From: an uncultured Lachnospiraceae bacterium
GTDB lineage: Bacteria; Bacillota; Clostridia; Lachnospirales; Lachnospiraceae
Reading direction: 5' to 3'
Length of the DNA: 64,000 bases
Assembly (NCBI GenBank): GCA_959022495.1
Contig: CAUEYX010000001.1
Span: 62,001 to 126,000 of the forward strand
Below, piece by piece: positions 8,058 through 16,410 of this stretch (position 1 is the stretch's first letter; each line of letters starts with the position of its first letter). The notes beneath the pieces were generated by a model, which saw nothing but the letters and a program-made list of their open reading frames with translations, was not told where the DNA came from and did no database searches. The position numbers were made by a program, and so were the translations under genes.

Positions 8058-9164
8058 TTGTATCCTCTAAGCGCCCAGAAATACCGGCTGCTGGAGATGG
8101 TGGCTCTGTGCGGAGAGTTCCCTGCCAATCAGCTCACCCGGCTGCTGGAAAGCCCTTCTTACGCAGAAAAACTGATTACCGAACTAAAGGCGGATAAACT
8201 TCTGCGCACCCATTACCGGGACCATCTGCGCGGCTACCGTCTTACTGGACGTGCCAAACAACTGCTGCTCTCGCAAAACCCGGACCGATTCTCCCCTTAT
8301 CTGATGGGGAACTCCGAAACCAACCAGGTCCGGAGTGAGCTTACCCGGCGGCTGCGTCTGCATCAGAAAGCAGAAGTCTACCTGACACTGCTCCATGGAA
8401 ACATCCCCTTCCTGCCGGATCAGAAGCCGGATATTTTCCGGCCGGACCGCGAAGCAGGTTCCCTGTCTTTGCGAAGCCTTCCTCTTTTCTATTCCTCACG
8501 GGAGTTCAAACAGATTGGCAGGGAGGCGACCAAGATAAAAAACTCCCGGAGTGTAGGCGTCCTTTTGGCACCTCACTGTGCCTATGCCCTCTATAATACC
8601 GGAGACCATATCCTGAAATGGGAGTACCGGACAGAGGTGCGGCTCAATGCCTTTTTGCAGCATTATCTGCAGGATTTCCCCTATTCTGGGCACCCGGACG
8701 TTCATGCTATCCTTACGGGAAAGGATATGAACACCGCCTATCAGCTTCTTACCAGCACCGGAGGCTATAAAAAGAGCCTGTTTGTGGCAGATACCTCCTT
8801 CGGGCATTTCCATTACCTTCCCAATACATCGGAAGGGGAGACATTATTAAGGCTTCTGGTGCGACCACAGTTGATGAAACAGCTTAACCAGTTACTATTG
8901 TCTGATTTAGGTCCCCGTAAAGGAGATCTTCCTATTGAGCATGACGGGACAGACGCCTCTGGGAACCCTGCGATTCTAGCATATGATTTTGACATGCACC
9001 GACTCAACCGTTTCAATACCGGACTGAATATATACGGCAAAAAGGGACTGATCCTCTGTTTTGATTTCCAAATCCCCTGCCTGAAGCGATACCTGACCGC
9101 CGATATCTCGTTCTCCGGTATTGATCTTATCAAATTCAGAAAGGAGGTTTTACATGAACCGTAA
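8058..9164 (+). CDS. Replication-relaxation-like winged-helix protein
   Basis: The protein has about 368 residues if translation begins at the TTG at 8058, eleven bases after AAGGAGG. CTG at 8052 and ATG at 8025 are alternatives. Its first 80 residues form a winged-helix domain (AQKYRLLEMVALCGEFP and a wing ending in LRGYRLTGRAKQLLL). This pattern is typical of the Replic_Relax family, found with mobilisation genes in Gram-positive plasmids and elements. The rest is an alpha/beta domain of unknown function. It overlaps virD4 by 11 bases, so it is probably made together with the coupling protein. Confidence 0.65.
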   Translation: MYPLSAQKYRLLEMVALCGEFPANQLTRLLESPSYAEKLITELKADKLLRTHYRDHLRGYRLTGRAKQLLLSQNPDRFSPYLMGNSETNQVRSELTRRLRLHQKAEVYLTLLHGNIPFLPDQKPDIFRPDREAGSLSLRSLPLFYSSREFKQIGREATKIKNSRSVGVLLAPHCAYALYNTGDHILKWEYRTEVRLNAFLQHYLQDFPYSGHPDVHAILTGKDMNTAYQLLTSTGGYKKSLFVADTSFGHFHYLPNTSEGETLLRLLVRPQLMKQLNQLLLSDLGPRKGDLPIEHDGTDASGNPAILAYDFDMHRLNRFNTGLNIYGKKGLILCFDFQIPCLKRYLTADISFSGIDLIKFRKEVLHEP

Positions 9165-11145
9165 ATGGTGGAAGCTCATCTTTGTGCTTCCCATCTGCCT
9201 TAGCACCTTATACGCGGGCGGCTATGTCACTCAGTTTATCCGGAACTATGAAATCTGGTCCGCATCTGGAAACACGCCGGGCAATGGAAGCTCCCCAAAG
9301 CTGCCTTCGCCAAATCCTGTTGCTTGTTTTGAAGCAATTACAGATGTTCCTTACAGCTTATACGGCCTCGCCATCTGCCTGCTAGTCTTCAGTCTGCTGG
9401 CTTTTCTCCTGATGCGGATGGGCTACGACCGGAATGGGGAGGTAGCAGACCGGGATCGGAACTTAAACTACTCTACCAAAGGTACCTACGGCACTTCCGG
9501 TTTTATGACGCCGGAGGAAATGCACAAGGTTCTGGAACTGACCTCAGATGTCAAAAAGAGCAAAGGCACCATCTTAGGGAAGTTAAATGGAAAGGCAGTA
9601 TGCCTTCCTTACAACACATACATGAATAAAAATGTGGCAGTCTACGGCTCCAGTGGCTCCATGAAAAGCCGGGCCTACGTCCGCAACGCGATTTTCCAAA
9701 GCGTCGCTCGCGGACAAAACGGCGGGCCGGGGGAAAGCCTCATCATAACAGATCCAAAATCGGAACTCTATGAGAGTATGTCTGTCTATCTGGAAAAGGA
9801 AGGCTATACTGTCAAATGCTTCAACCTGGTCAATCCGGAAAATTCCGACAGTTGGAACTGTCTCATGGAAATTGACGGTTCTGAAACGATGGCACAGGTT
9901 TTTGCGGATGTCATCATCCAAAATACCGGTTCCGCCAAAGGTGACCACTTCTGGGATAACGCGGAAATGAACCTGTTAAAAGCCCTTGTCCTTTATGTGG
10001 ATCAGGGTTTCCCACCAGAAGCAAAGAATATCGGACAGGTCTATAAGCTCCTTACCATGAGTTCCGAGAGAGAGTTGAACAGCCTCTTTGATCTGCTCCC
10101 GGTATCCCATCCGGCAAAAGTGCCTTACTGTATCTACAAACAGGCCAGCGACACGGTACGTTCCGGTGTTATCATCGGTCTTGGAGCCAGACTGCAGGTG
10201 TTCCAGAACAAACTGATCCGGCAGATCACCTCCTATGATGAGATTGACCTGACGCTGCCCGGAAAACAGAAATGTGCGTATTTTTGCATTACCTCAGACC
10301 AGGACAGCACCTTTGATTTTCTATCCTCCCTGTTTATGACGTTTATCTTTATTAAGTTGGTCCGCTTTGCGGATAAAGAAGGGACGGATGGGAAACTGCC
10401 GATCCCAGTACATATTCTGGCAGACGAACTGGCCAACACCGGAGCAATTTTGGAGTTAAATAAGAAAATCTCGGTCATCCGAAGTAGAAATTTGAGCATT
10501 TCCTGCATTTTCCAGAACCTGCCCCAGATGCAGAACCGGTATCCCCTAAACCAATGGCAGGAAATTATCGGAAATTGTGACAGCCAGTTATTTTTAGGCT
10601 GTACCGATGAAGTGACCGCCACTTTTATTTCCAACCGTTCCGGGGATGTGACCGTAGGCGTCAGCAGCGAAGCCAAACAGCTCAATAGCTGGCGTGTGTC
10701 AGATTACACGCCAGAGTACCGGCAGACCAAATCCATTGGGAAACGCAAACTCCTGACACCCGATGAAATCCAGCGGCTGCCGCTCAACAAAGCGCTGATT
10801 ATCCTGCGGGGACAGAAAATCCTGGAAGTAGAAAAATATGACTATACCCTACACCCAGACGCAAAAAAGCTGGTCCCCAGGAAAGCCGCTGACCACATTC
10901 CTGCCTGGCGGGAAAAAGCCTCTCAGGAGGAGTTTGACTACACGCCTTCCCTTACAGGAAACAGAAAGAAAGGCTCTCCAAATGGCAGGAACCGGCAGCC
11001 TGCTTCCCGGGTGCCAACATCCTCCTTCTTCCAGGAACCGGAAACTCCGCCGCATCCGGAAGATTTTCCTTCCGGAGCTTCGATGAAGCTGGAAGAATTT
11101 CCGGAGGATATTGTACCACTTGATAAAAATTCCATTATGTCTTGA
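9154..11145 (+). CDS. virD4: VirD4/TraG type IV coupling protein
   Basis: This 663-residue ATPase brings the DNA-relaxase complex to the secretion channel. Two membrane helices are visible (about residues 6-28 and 68-88). The Walker A region is at 165-172 (GSSGSMKS), in which Ser-Met replaces the usual Gly before the conserved lysine. The Walker B region reads IPVHILADELAN. The C-terminal 80 residues are Pro- and Ser-rich and probably disordered. The start at 9154 follows AAAGGAGG and overlaps the preceding gene. Confidence 0.92.
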   Translation: MNRKWWKLIFVLPICLSTLYAGGYVTQFIRNYEIWSASGNTPGNGSSPKLPSPNPVACFEAITDVPYSLYGLAICLLVFSLLAFLLMRMGYDRNGEVADRDRNLNYSTKGTYGTSGFMTPEEMHKVLELTSDVKKSKGTILGKLNGKAVCLPYNTYMNKNVAVYGSSGSMKSRAYVRNAIFQSVARGQNGGPGESLIITDPKSELYESMSVYLEKEGYTVKCFNLVNPENSDSWNCLMEIDGSETMAQVFADVIIQNTGSAKGDHFWDNAEMNLLKALVLYVDQGFPPEAKNIGQVYKLLTMSSERELNSLFDLLPVSHPAKVPYCIYKQASDTVRSGVIIGLGARLQVFQNKLIRQITSYDEIDLTLPGKQKCAYFCITSDQDSTFDFLSSLFMTFIFIKLVRFADKEGTDGKLPIPVHILADELANTGAILELNKKISVIRSRNLSISCIFQNLPQMQNRYPLNQWQEIIGNCDSQLFLGCTDEVTATFISNRSGDVTVGVSSEAKQLNSWRVSDYTPEYRQTKSIGKRKLLTPDEIQRLPLNKALIILRGQKILEVEKYDYTLHPDAKKLVPRKAADHIPAWREKASQEEFDYTPSLTGNRKKGSPNGRNRQPASRVPTSSFFQEPETPPHPEDFPSGASMKLEEFPEDIVPLDKNSIMS

Positions 11146-11163
11146 TTTGAAAGGAGAACACTT

Positions 11164-12090
11164 ATGCCAAATGAACTGAACAATGTAACGTCCATTCTTA
11201 CCCTGGATACCGACACCCCGCTGGAAACGCCCCAGTCCAAAGCAGATGTAATCTGGCATGAAATCCAGAACGCTTACCGTACCCGGAAAATCCTGACCGG
11301 AAAGCTGGGCGGTATTGAGAAAACAGAAGCCGGCAGCCTGATCGCCATTGTCTATTATAAAGAGTTTCGTACCGTCATTCCTATCTCGGAGATGATGCTG
11401 AATCTTGTCCAGGATGACGCTCATGATTACGGGGAACTTTCCCTGCGGCAGAATAAAATTCTCAACAATATGCTGGGCTGCGAGATTGATTTTCTGGTAA
11501 AAGGACTGGATACCAAATCCCGCAGTATCGTCGCCAGCCGGAAAGATGCCATGCTGAAAAAGCGGCAGATTTTCTATCTGGATACAGACGCTTCCGGGAA
11601 GCCCAAAGTCTATGAAGACCGGGTTGTGCAGGCCAGAGTCATTGCGGTGGCGGAAAAGGTCGTGCGTGTGGAAATCTTCGGCGTGGAGACTCCCATCCTT
11701 GCAAGGGATCTCTCCTTTGACTGGTTAGGGGATGCCCGGGAACGCTTCCACGTAGGAGACCATATCCTAGTCCGTATCCTGAAAGTTACGGCGGAATCCC
11801 CGGAAAAAATCTCCGTCCATGCCGATGTGAAAAGTGTAGACGGGAACACCAGTAAAGAGAATATGAAGAAATGTAAGGTGCAGGGCAAATATGCCGGCAT
11901 TGTAGAAGACATCCATAAAGGAACCGTGTTTGTCCGGCTCTCCATCGGTGTCAATGCCGTTGCCCATTCCTGCTATGACAGCCGCACCGTCGGGAAAAAG
12001 GATGAAGTTTCCTTTGTAGTGACTCATATTGACGAGGAACGGAATGTGGCGGTAGGGCTGATTACCCGGATTATCCGGCAAAATATCTGA
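11164..12090 (+). CDS. S1 RNA-binding-domain protein of the conjugative element
   Basis: The protein has 308 residues. Two S1-like OB-fold units are visible: one around residues 150-230 (RFHVGDHILVRILKV) and one around 238-305 (GKYAGIVEDIHKGTVFVRL). Such ribosomal-protein-S1-like genes recur downstream of the coupling protein in Clostridia conjugative elements, but their role is unknown. RNA binding is inferred from the fold. It is the last gene before a strong terminator. Confidence 0.8.
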   Translation: MPNELNNVTSILTLDTDTPLETPQSKADVIWHEIQNAYRTRKILTGKLGGIEKTEAGSLIAIVYYKEFRTVIPISEMMLNLVQDDAHDYGELSLRQNKILNNMLGCEIDFLVKGLDTKSRSIVASRKDAMLKKRQIFYLDTDASGKPKVYEDRVVQARVIAVAEKVVRVEIFGVETPILARDLSFDWLGDARERFHVGDHILVRILKVTAESPEKISVHADVKSVDGNTSKENMKKCKVQGKYAGIVEDIHKGTVFVRLSIGVNAVAHSCYDSRTVGKKDEVSFVVTHIDEERNVAVGLITRIIRQNI

Positions 12091-12102
12091 TTTTCAAAAA
12101 GA

Positions 12103-12160
12103 TGAGGGTGCCCCAAAAGTATGATGAATTGAATCACAAAACGGGCATCCTCCCTTTTTT
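12103..12160. terminator. Terminator of the virD4 block
   Basis: GAGGGTGCCC (12104-12113) and GGGCATCCTC (12143-12152) pair over ten positions with one wobble, followed by TTTTTT. The loop is long at about 29 bases. It separates the plus-strand transfer genes from the convergent minus-strand cargo. Confidence 0.7.
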
Positions 12161-12188
12161 GTGTCATATAACTGGGATTTGGAAGTTT

Positions 12189-12722
12189 TTATTTTATGAT
12201 ATAAGCAGCAACAATTTCGCCGATATATGCCGTATGCGGATCTCGATTAGCCATAAAATATGTTCCGTCAACATCCTGTGGATACATCTGTTCTCTTATG
12301 TCCGCTGGGATTTTTTCCAACTCCTGTTTTTGCGAATACAAAACTTTACACTCCAATGTTAATGGATATTCTTTTATCCCCGGCACATTGATTGCGACAG
12401 GAGGCTCCAATGTCAATTTAGCCTCAATTTCTTTATCTATATCCCGCCCAGACTGTGTGCCGCAAACCTTTGCAATAATTGGAATTGTCTTATCCAATGG
12501 AACGCTGATTGTAAATTCCCCTGTTTCATCAATCTGCGATTTTGTATAACGGTGTTCTCTCACATATACAGTGAATGTCGGTTTTCCCCATACTGTTCCG
12601 AGACCGCCCCAACCAATAATCATACTGTCAAATTTTTTGTGTTTTGAATTAAGAAGAATACCTTTCGGAAGAGCTTCTGTAATTCTGTTTGCATAATCTG
12701 TAATCTTAATTTTTTCTTTCAT
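12189..12722 (-). CDS. Flavin reductase family protein (flavoredoxin-like)
   Basis: The 177-residue protein has the FMN-binding split-barrel look of flavin reductases (ITEALPKGILLNS, the WGGLGTVWGKP loop, VYVREHRYT and GEFTISVP). It would bind FMN and reduce flavin or small substrates with NAD(P)H or ferredoxin. The ATG at 12722 follows GGAGGT. The earlier ATG at 12743 lies before that ribosome-binding site. The gene is AT-rich compared with the transfer genes and is transcribed against them, which suggests cargo. Confidence 0.8.
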   Translation of the reverse strand: MKEKIKITDYANRITEALPKGILLNSKHKKFDSMIIGWGGLGTVWGKPTFTVYVREHRYTKSQIDETGEFTISVPLDKTIPIIAKVCGTQSGRDIDKEIEAKLTLEPPVAINVPGIKEYPLTLECKVLYSQKQELEKIPADIREQMYPQDVDGTYFMANRDPHTAYIGEIVAAYIIK

Positions 12723-12769
12723 AATGTACCTCCACAAATTCAAATTTTTACAGCTCGATAAGCTGGGAG

Positions 12770-13021
12770 TTATCCCTTTAATCCTCTTGCCTGTCTATCC
12801 ATATCCTCAATGACAATATCATAAATTTCTCCAAGAGTTGAACAATACTCCAATACTTTCCACGGTTCATTAGTATGAAAATGTATTTTTATCAATTCCT
12901 CGTCTCCGACTGCCAACAAACAATCCCCCTTTAGATTTTTTATAAAGTATTCACTTATTGCATCTTCATCAAGATTTTCTCCCTCGATTAAAAGTTGCGT
13001 ATCGTACTTAAATTCTAACAT
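12770..13021 (-). CDS. Stand-alone FakA/DAK-phosphatase-like domain fragment
   Basis: The protein has 83 residues, with GGAGGT ahead of the ATG. The sequence VGDEELIKIHFHTNEPWKVL is the hallmark of the DegV-like domain of FakA/YloV (fatty acid kinase) and related DAK proteins. In those proteins it is part of a much longer chain with an ATP-binding domain, which is missing here. It therefore cannot be a kinase alone and may be a regulatory leftover or a small binding protein. The same start context as the next gene suggests they form a pair. Confidence 0.65.
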   Translation of the reverse strand: MLEFKYDTQLLIEGENLDEDAISEYFIKNLKGDCLLAVGDEELIKIHFHTNEPWKVLEYCSTLGEIYDIVIEDMDRQARGLKG

Positions 13022-13111
13022 ACTTTACCTCCATAAATTCAAATTCGTCTTTACTTGATTGTATCATGTAGTTATAAATATTGTCATTTCTTTTCTGCTT
13101 TTGAAAGGATA

Positions 13112-13191
13112 CTTATTAGCCTATATTTTGTAAAGGGTGCTGTTCAGCATTGCTTACGCAACAAGCCCTTAACAAACCATAGACTAATAAG
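13112..13191. repeat. Three-way-junction-like inverted repeat element
   Basis: The outer arms CTTATTAG (13112-13119) and CTAATAAG (13184-13191) are perfect complements. The stem continues inward with small mismatches through a TTTTGT/ACAAA block to AAGGG/CCCTT. The closed loop holds two more hairpins, TGCTG-TT-CAGCA and TTGC-TTAC-GCAA. The whole 80 bases can fold as a stem with two inner hairpins. There is no gene between 13022 and 13570, so this is the main content of that gap. Confidence 0.6.
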
Positions 13192-13242
13192 TTTTAAGAT
13201 AGCCAAGCAGAAATGAACTAGTCTGCTGTTTCACGACATAGA

Positions 13243-13261
13243 AAAAGACGCTCTTTTTCAT
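13243..13261. repeat. Short perfect hairpin GAAAAAGA/TCTTTTTC
   Basis: Eight-base arms enclose a CGC loop. It lies in the intergenic region between the FakA-like fragment and the CmpB-like gene. Its meaning is unclear: it lacks the GC content of a strong terminator, although an A/T-rich transcription signal is possible. Confidence 0.4.
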
Positions 13262-13441
13262 GCGTCGTTCTTCCATAACTCTGTATTTCTTTGTATAAGT
13301 CGTTACATCAGGTTCTTTCATTTGTTGTAAGTTCGTTGTAATTCTCTTTATTTTTCCTCTACTGTTTTGCTAATAGGTGCTGTGTTTATGTGTTTTTTCT
13401 CAATTTTGTATCTGTTTTTATCACTGAAAGAGGTATTTTCA

Positions 13442-13486
13442 CCAAAAATGACGCTGGAAGGTTGCTCCTCCAGCGCCATTTTTGTG
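13442..13486. terminator. Terminator downstream of the CmpB-like gene
   Basis: A long stem (ATGACGCTGGA paired with TCCAGCGCCAT) is flanked by A- and T-runs and can end transcription in either direction. On the minus strand it follows the gene at 13571-14905. Confidence 0.65.
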
Positions 13487-13570
13487 ATGTTATGGGCGAT
13501 TGCCAGCAAGCCCCATTCTATTTTTACCTTCCCCGAAAGGTTTCAAGGAATTTTTCGTATTTCTGTTTCC

Positions 13571-14905
13571 TTAGAAGGATATTCTTTCTGTTTTCTGGGC
13601 ATTTGGGTACTGCTGCTGCATCCGCTGATCGTCAAAATGAGTGTCTATGACATGTTCCCAGCCGCTTTTAGCGGGGGGACCGCCGTCGCGGGCGCTGTAG
13701 CGGATCAGTGCGGCGGCGGAGACCAGCATATTGACGCTCATAAAAAGCACCAGAAGCCAGGTTAGGATGTAGCCGGTGATCTTTGGAATTTTTTCAATCC
13801 ATCTGGAGAATACAGGGTACAGGCCTTTGATCCAGATGACTGCGGCAATCCCCCAGAAAAAGCAGTACAGAAGATTGATTCTTCCGCCCAGGTTAAAGGG
13901 GATGCGGCTATAATCCCAGAACACCTGGCCGAAAACCAATTCGGACAAGACGCTGCACATATATTCATAAGCGCCACCCAGAATCGTTCCGATCAAGAAA
14001 ATATGCCGATCCGGCTTTTCCCGGTCTTTGTAAAGCAGAATAGTGGCCAGCACGATGGCAAATCCCCAGACAATACTAAAAGGCCCCCAGACCAGACTGC
14101 TGCGGTACATCCACTCTCCGGCTGTCACCCGGCAGAATAAGGTCTCGGTAATATCTCCTAAGAGGGAACCGATCAGAAAGAGCCAGAAGAGTTTATAAAA
14201 TCCGCACCCTTCGGCAAACCTTCCTTCGCGGAAGATGACCTGCGGCTTTTCCTGGATGACAGGATAAACCCTGGCCAGCCGCCGTTCTACAAATCCGATC
14301 ACCGGAATCCCTGCCCGGAAGGACCAGTCTTTAAACTTCTGGAAGTCCGGAGCTGGAAGCTCTGCTTCCGTATCTTTTTCAGAGAATTTCCGGGCATGCA
14401 GAACCGCAGCCAGTGAAACTGCGATGTCTAAGACCAGATAGATCAGAAATGTCCAGACGATAATCGAGGCAACCGGATCTGGGAGCTTATGGTATAAGCG
14501 CAGAAAAAACGGCGTAGCCAGCCGGAGGCTGATCATTCCAAGAACGGCCCACAAAAGAGAATACTGTGGGCAGATGTATCCGTCAAAGTTCCACTTCTTG
14601 TCAGAATAGTCCCACCATTTGTGGTGATTCAGACGTTCCAGGATCTTCCCTGTAAACCATTCAATGACGGTGGCCTGGATGCCGCAGGCCAGGAAGAGAA
14701 AGAGAGGCTGGCTGGAAAGGTCTGTCAAAGTGACTTCCATTACGACGGCGGCGATTCCATAGACCAGACAAAATGGTCCGGTGGAAAATCCCCGGTTGGT
14801 AAACGCTTTGTTTTTGAAAGTTCCGACGGCGGCCTCGCTGATCCATCCGAGCAGGGAATAGATGAGCAGAAGCCAGAGCAGTTCTGAAATGGTATGTTCC
14901 ATCAT
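13571..14905 (-). CDS. CmpB-type putative ABC-transporter membrane protein (duplicated)
   Basis: This 444-residue, strongly hydrophobic protein matches the ABC_trans_CmpB family pattern twice. The N-terminal copy has FSTGPFCLVYG and KKWNFDGYICPQYSLLW. The C-terminal copy has SLVWGPFSIVWG and RIPFNLGGRINLLYCFFWG. Each copy has about five membrane helices. No ATPase partner is adjacent, so the family name should not be read as proof of transport. The start is either of two tandem ATGs at 14905/14902. The ribosome-binding site is weak and rather distant. Confidence 0.75.
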   Translation of the reverse strand: MMEHTISELLWLLLIYSLLGWISEAAVGTFKNKAFTNRGFSTGPFCLVYGIAAVVMEVTLTDLSSQPLFLFLACGIQATVIEWFTGKILERLNHHKWWDYSDKKWNFDGYICPQYSLLWAVLGMISLRLATPFFLRLYHKLPDPVASIIVWTFLIYLVLDIAVSLAAVLHARKFSEKDTEAELPAPDFQKFKDWSFRAGIPVIGFVERRLARVYPVIQEKPQVIFREGRFAEGCGFYKLFWLFLIGSLLGDITETLFCRVTAGEWMYRSSLVWGPFSIVWGFAIVLATILLYKDREKPDRHIFLIGTILGGAYEYMCSVLSELVFGQVFWDYSRIPFNLGGRINLLYCFFWGIAAVIWIKGLYPVFSRWIEKIPKITGYILTWLLVLFMSVNMLVSAAALIRYSARDGGPPAKSGWEHVIDTHFDDQRMQQQYPNAQKTERISF

Positions 14906-15101
14906 GGTATCTTTTGTTTGATTCCTTTCTTTTGCACAGGCAGTTTAGGTTCAAAGGGTATGATAGCATACTCTTTTCTGCAGGTCTACGGAAAGAGTAT
15001 AAAAAGTAAGAGGAAGACAGAAATGTTTCCTTGCCGCAGGACGTTTTTTTCGTATGATAGGAATAGAGAAATCATAAGTGGGACAGTATCTATCTCCGTT
15101 T

Positions 15102-15416
15102 CTACTCTATCAAGATGAAATCGCCTGAATCCATCATTTTCTTTACCATCGCCTGATAGGCTTCTCCCGGATCGTCCAGCCATGGATACAACTGCCCTTC
15201 ATACGGCGCGCGGAAGGAATAAAAAATAGTGGATCTGTCTGGAGAAACGCATCCTCCTTCCATCGGAAGCAGAATCCACCCTGCTTCTTCCAGTTTCCGC
15301 TGATAGTTAAATACAATTTCTCGCGCCTTTCTCATATGCTCCGATATTTCCCTCTCATCGCACGCTTCATTCGCCATATCCCAGTATTCTTTTAAATAGA
15401 TTTCGTTTCGCACCAT
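15102..15416 (-). CDS. Small hypothetical protein, cytosolic
   Basis: The protein has 104 residues and a clear ribosome-binding site (AAAGGAG). It is charged and helical at the N-terminus (an MRKAREIVFNYQRKLEEAG-type helix) and lacks membrane segments or known motifs. It stands alone between the CmpB-like gene and the ATPase-TOPRIM pair, on the same strand as both. I do not recognise a family. Confidence 0.6.
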   Translation of the reverse strand: MVRNEIYLKEYWDMANEACDEREISEHMRKAREIVFNYQRKLEEAGWILLPMEGGCVSPDRSTIFYSFRAPYEGQLYPWLDDPGEAYQAMVKKMMDSGDFILIE

Positions 15417-15481
15417 CGGTCTCCTTTCTCAACTTTTCTTAATTTCTCTATCTTTATATTGCCGTCATTGTCTAACTATGC

Positions 15482-15498
15482 TATACTAATTAGGTATA
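15482..15498. promoter_or_regulatory. Candidate operator upstream of the gene at 15102-15416
   Basis: TATAC and GTATA arms enclose an AT-rich centre, about 66 bases upstream of the minus-strand start codon. It could be an operator for a small repressor or part of a promoter. No partner protein is obvious. Confidence 0.3.
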
Positions 15499-15654
15499 AC
15501 TGAACCGGAAAAGCCGGTGCGTTTCGATTTTGCCCGCTAGTAATATTTACGGAAGAAGTTTTGGCTTTTATGCTAGTAACTTTTGTGGCTCTGACCTACA
15601 TAGACAATCGACATAATAAGAAATCGCATTGATTCCTTTCTGCGCTCATTATAC

Positions 15655-15696
15655 ACTGGGGGAGGATGAGAAATCAATTCCCCCAGTTTTTATGTC
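15655..15696. terminator. Terminator behind the ATPase-TOPRIM pair
   Basis: CTGGGGGA and the complementary run ending CCCCCAG form a strong stem with a T-run on the plus strand and A/T-rich flanks on the minus strand. It lies just beyond the stop codon of the TOPRIM gene. The direct repeat GCTAGTAA occurs twice upstream, near 15535 and 15573. Confidence 0.6.
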
Positions 15697-15702
15697 TTAT
15701 AA

Positions 15703-16410
15703 CTACTCTATTTTCTCTACTGTAATTCCCAGTCTTTCAAAGAATACTGCCATATTAGAATACCGTCTCAGGGAATTTGTGTTTTCCATAATGAATTTCC
15801 ACGTTTCCTCATACGTTCCCGGAACGTGAAAAGAGGACTCATATAAAAACTTTAGGAACTCCTTCGGCTGATCCTTGTACCGCATGGCATTTTCATATGC
15901 CAGGTCCTCTTTCCTATCATCATCCAGAGCGTCCGGGATATCATGGAGGACATGCTCCAGATTCCTGGAAAAATAGTAGATTTCATAAGGAAACTCTGAC
16001 ACCGCCCCAGAGCGCATCAAATGATAGACAATCTGCCGTTTACTGATATTGCGCCGGATCAGCCTGTCTTTGTTCCTTGCTGCAATGTGCGTTTCAAAAT
16101 ATTCCGTTTTCCCTGTCTCTGACTGAAGAACCTGGGAGGCAGGAATAAAAGCTCCGTCGGTATCAATAATCTGAACGACCTTCAAGATGTCACCTTTCTC
16201 AATATATGGATGCTTTCTCAGATATTCCGTTACCTCCTTCTGAATCCGGCTTTCAATGTATTTCACCGTCATATCTTCCCCTGCTGTGATGTCCGTATGG
16301 AGGACATCAAATTCCAGGTCATGTTCCCGGACCAGTTTAGAATACACAAGCGCTAACGCATCCTCATCTGTAGGACCTTCTACCAAAAGCAAGATGATTT
16401 TTTTAGTCAT
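15703..16410 (-). CDS. TOPRIM-domain nuclease partner of an ATPase (defence-type)
   Basis: The protein has 235 residues. The N-terminus has the TOPRIM glutamate motif (LLLVEGPTDEDAL, E11) followed by the DxD motif (IIDTDGAF, D83 and D85), as in OLD-type nucleases and AriB/AbiL partners. The rest is helical. Its ATG overlaps the ATPase stop by eight bases, so the two products are made together. I infer a nuclease or effector controlled by the ATPase. Without a search I cannot say which named system is closest (PARIS AriB, AbiLii or RloB). Confidence 0.65.
   Translation of the reverse strand: MTKKIILLLVEGPTDEDALALVYSKLVREHDLEFDVLHTDITAGEDMTVKYIESRIQKEVTEYLRKHPYIEKGDILKVVQIIDTDGAFIPASQVLQSETGKTEYFETHIAARNKDRLIRRNISKRQIVYHLMRSGAVSEFPYEIYYFSRNLEHVLHDIPDALDDDRKEDLAYENAMRYKDQPKEFLKFLYESSFHVPGTYEETWKFIMENTNSLRRYSNMAVFFERLGITVEKIE

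Noticed and set aside
13367..13765. 132-codon plus-strand open frame
   Set aside because: It runs antisense into the CmpB-like gene and through its terminator, with no plausible domain.
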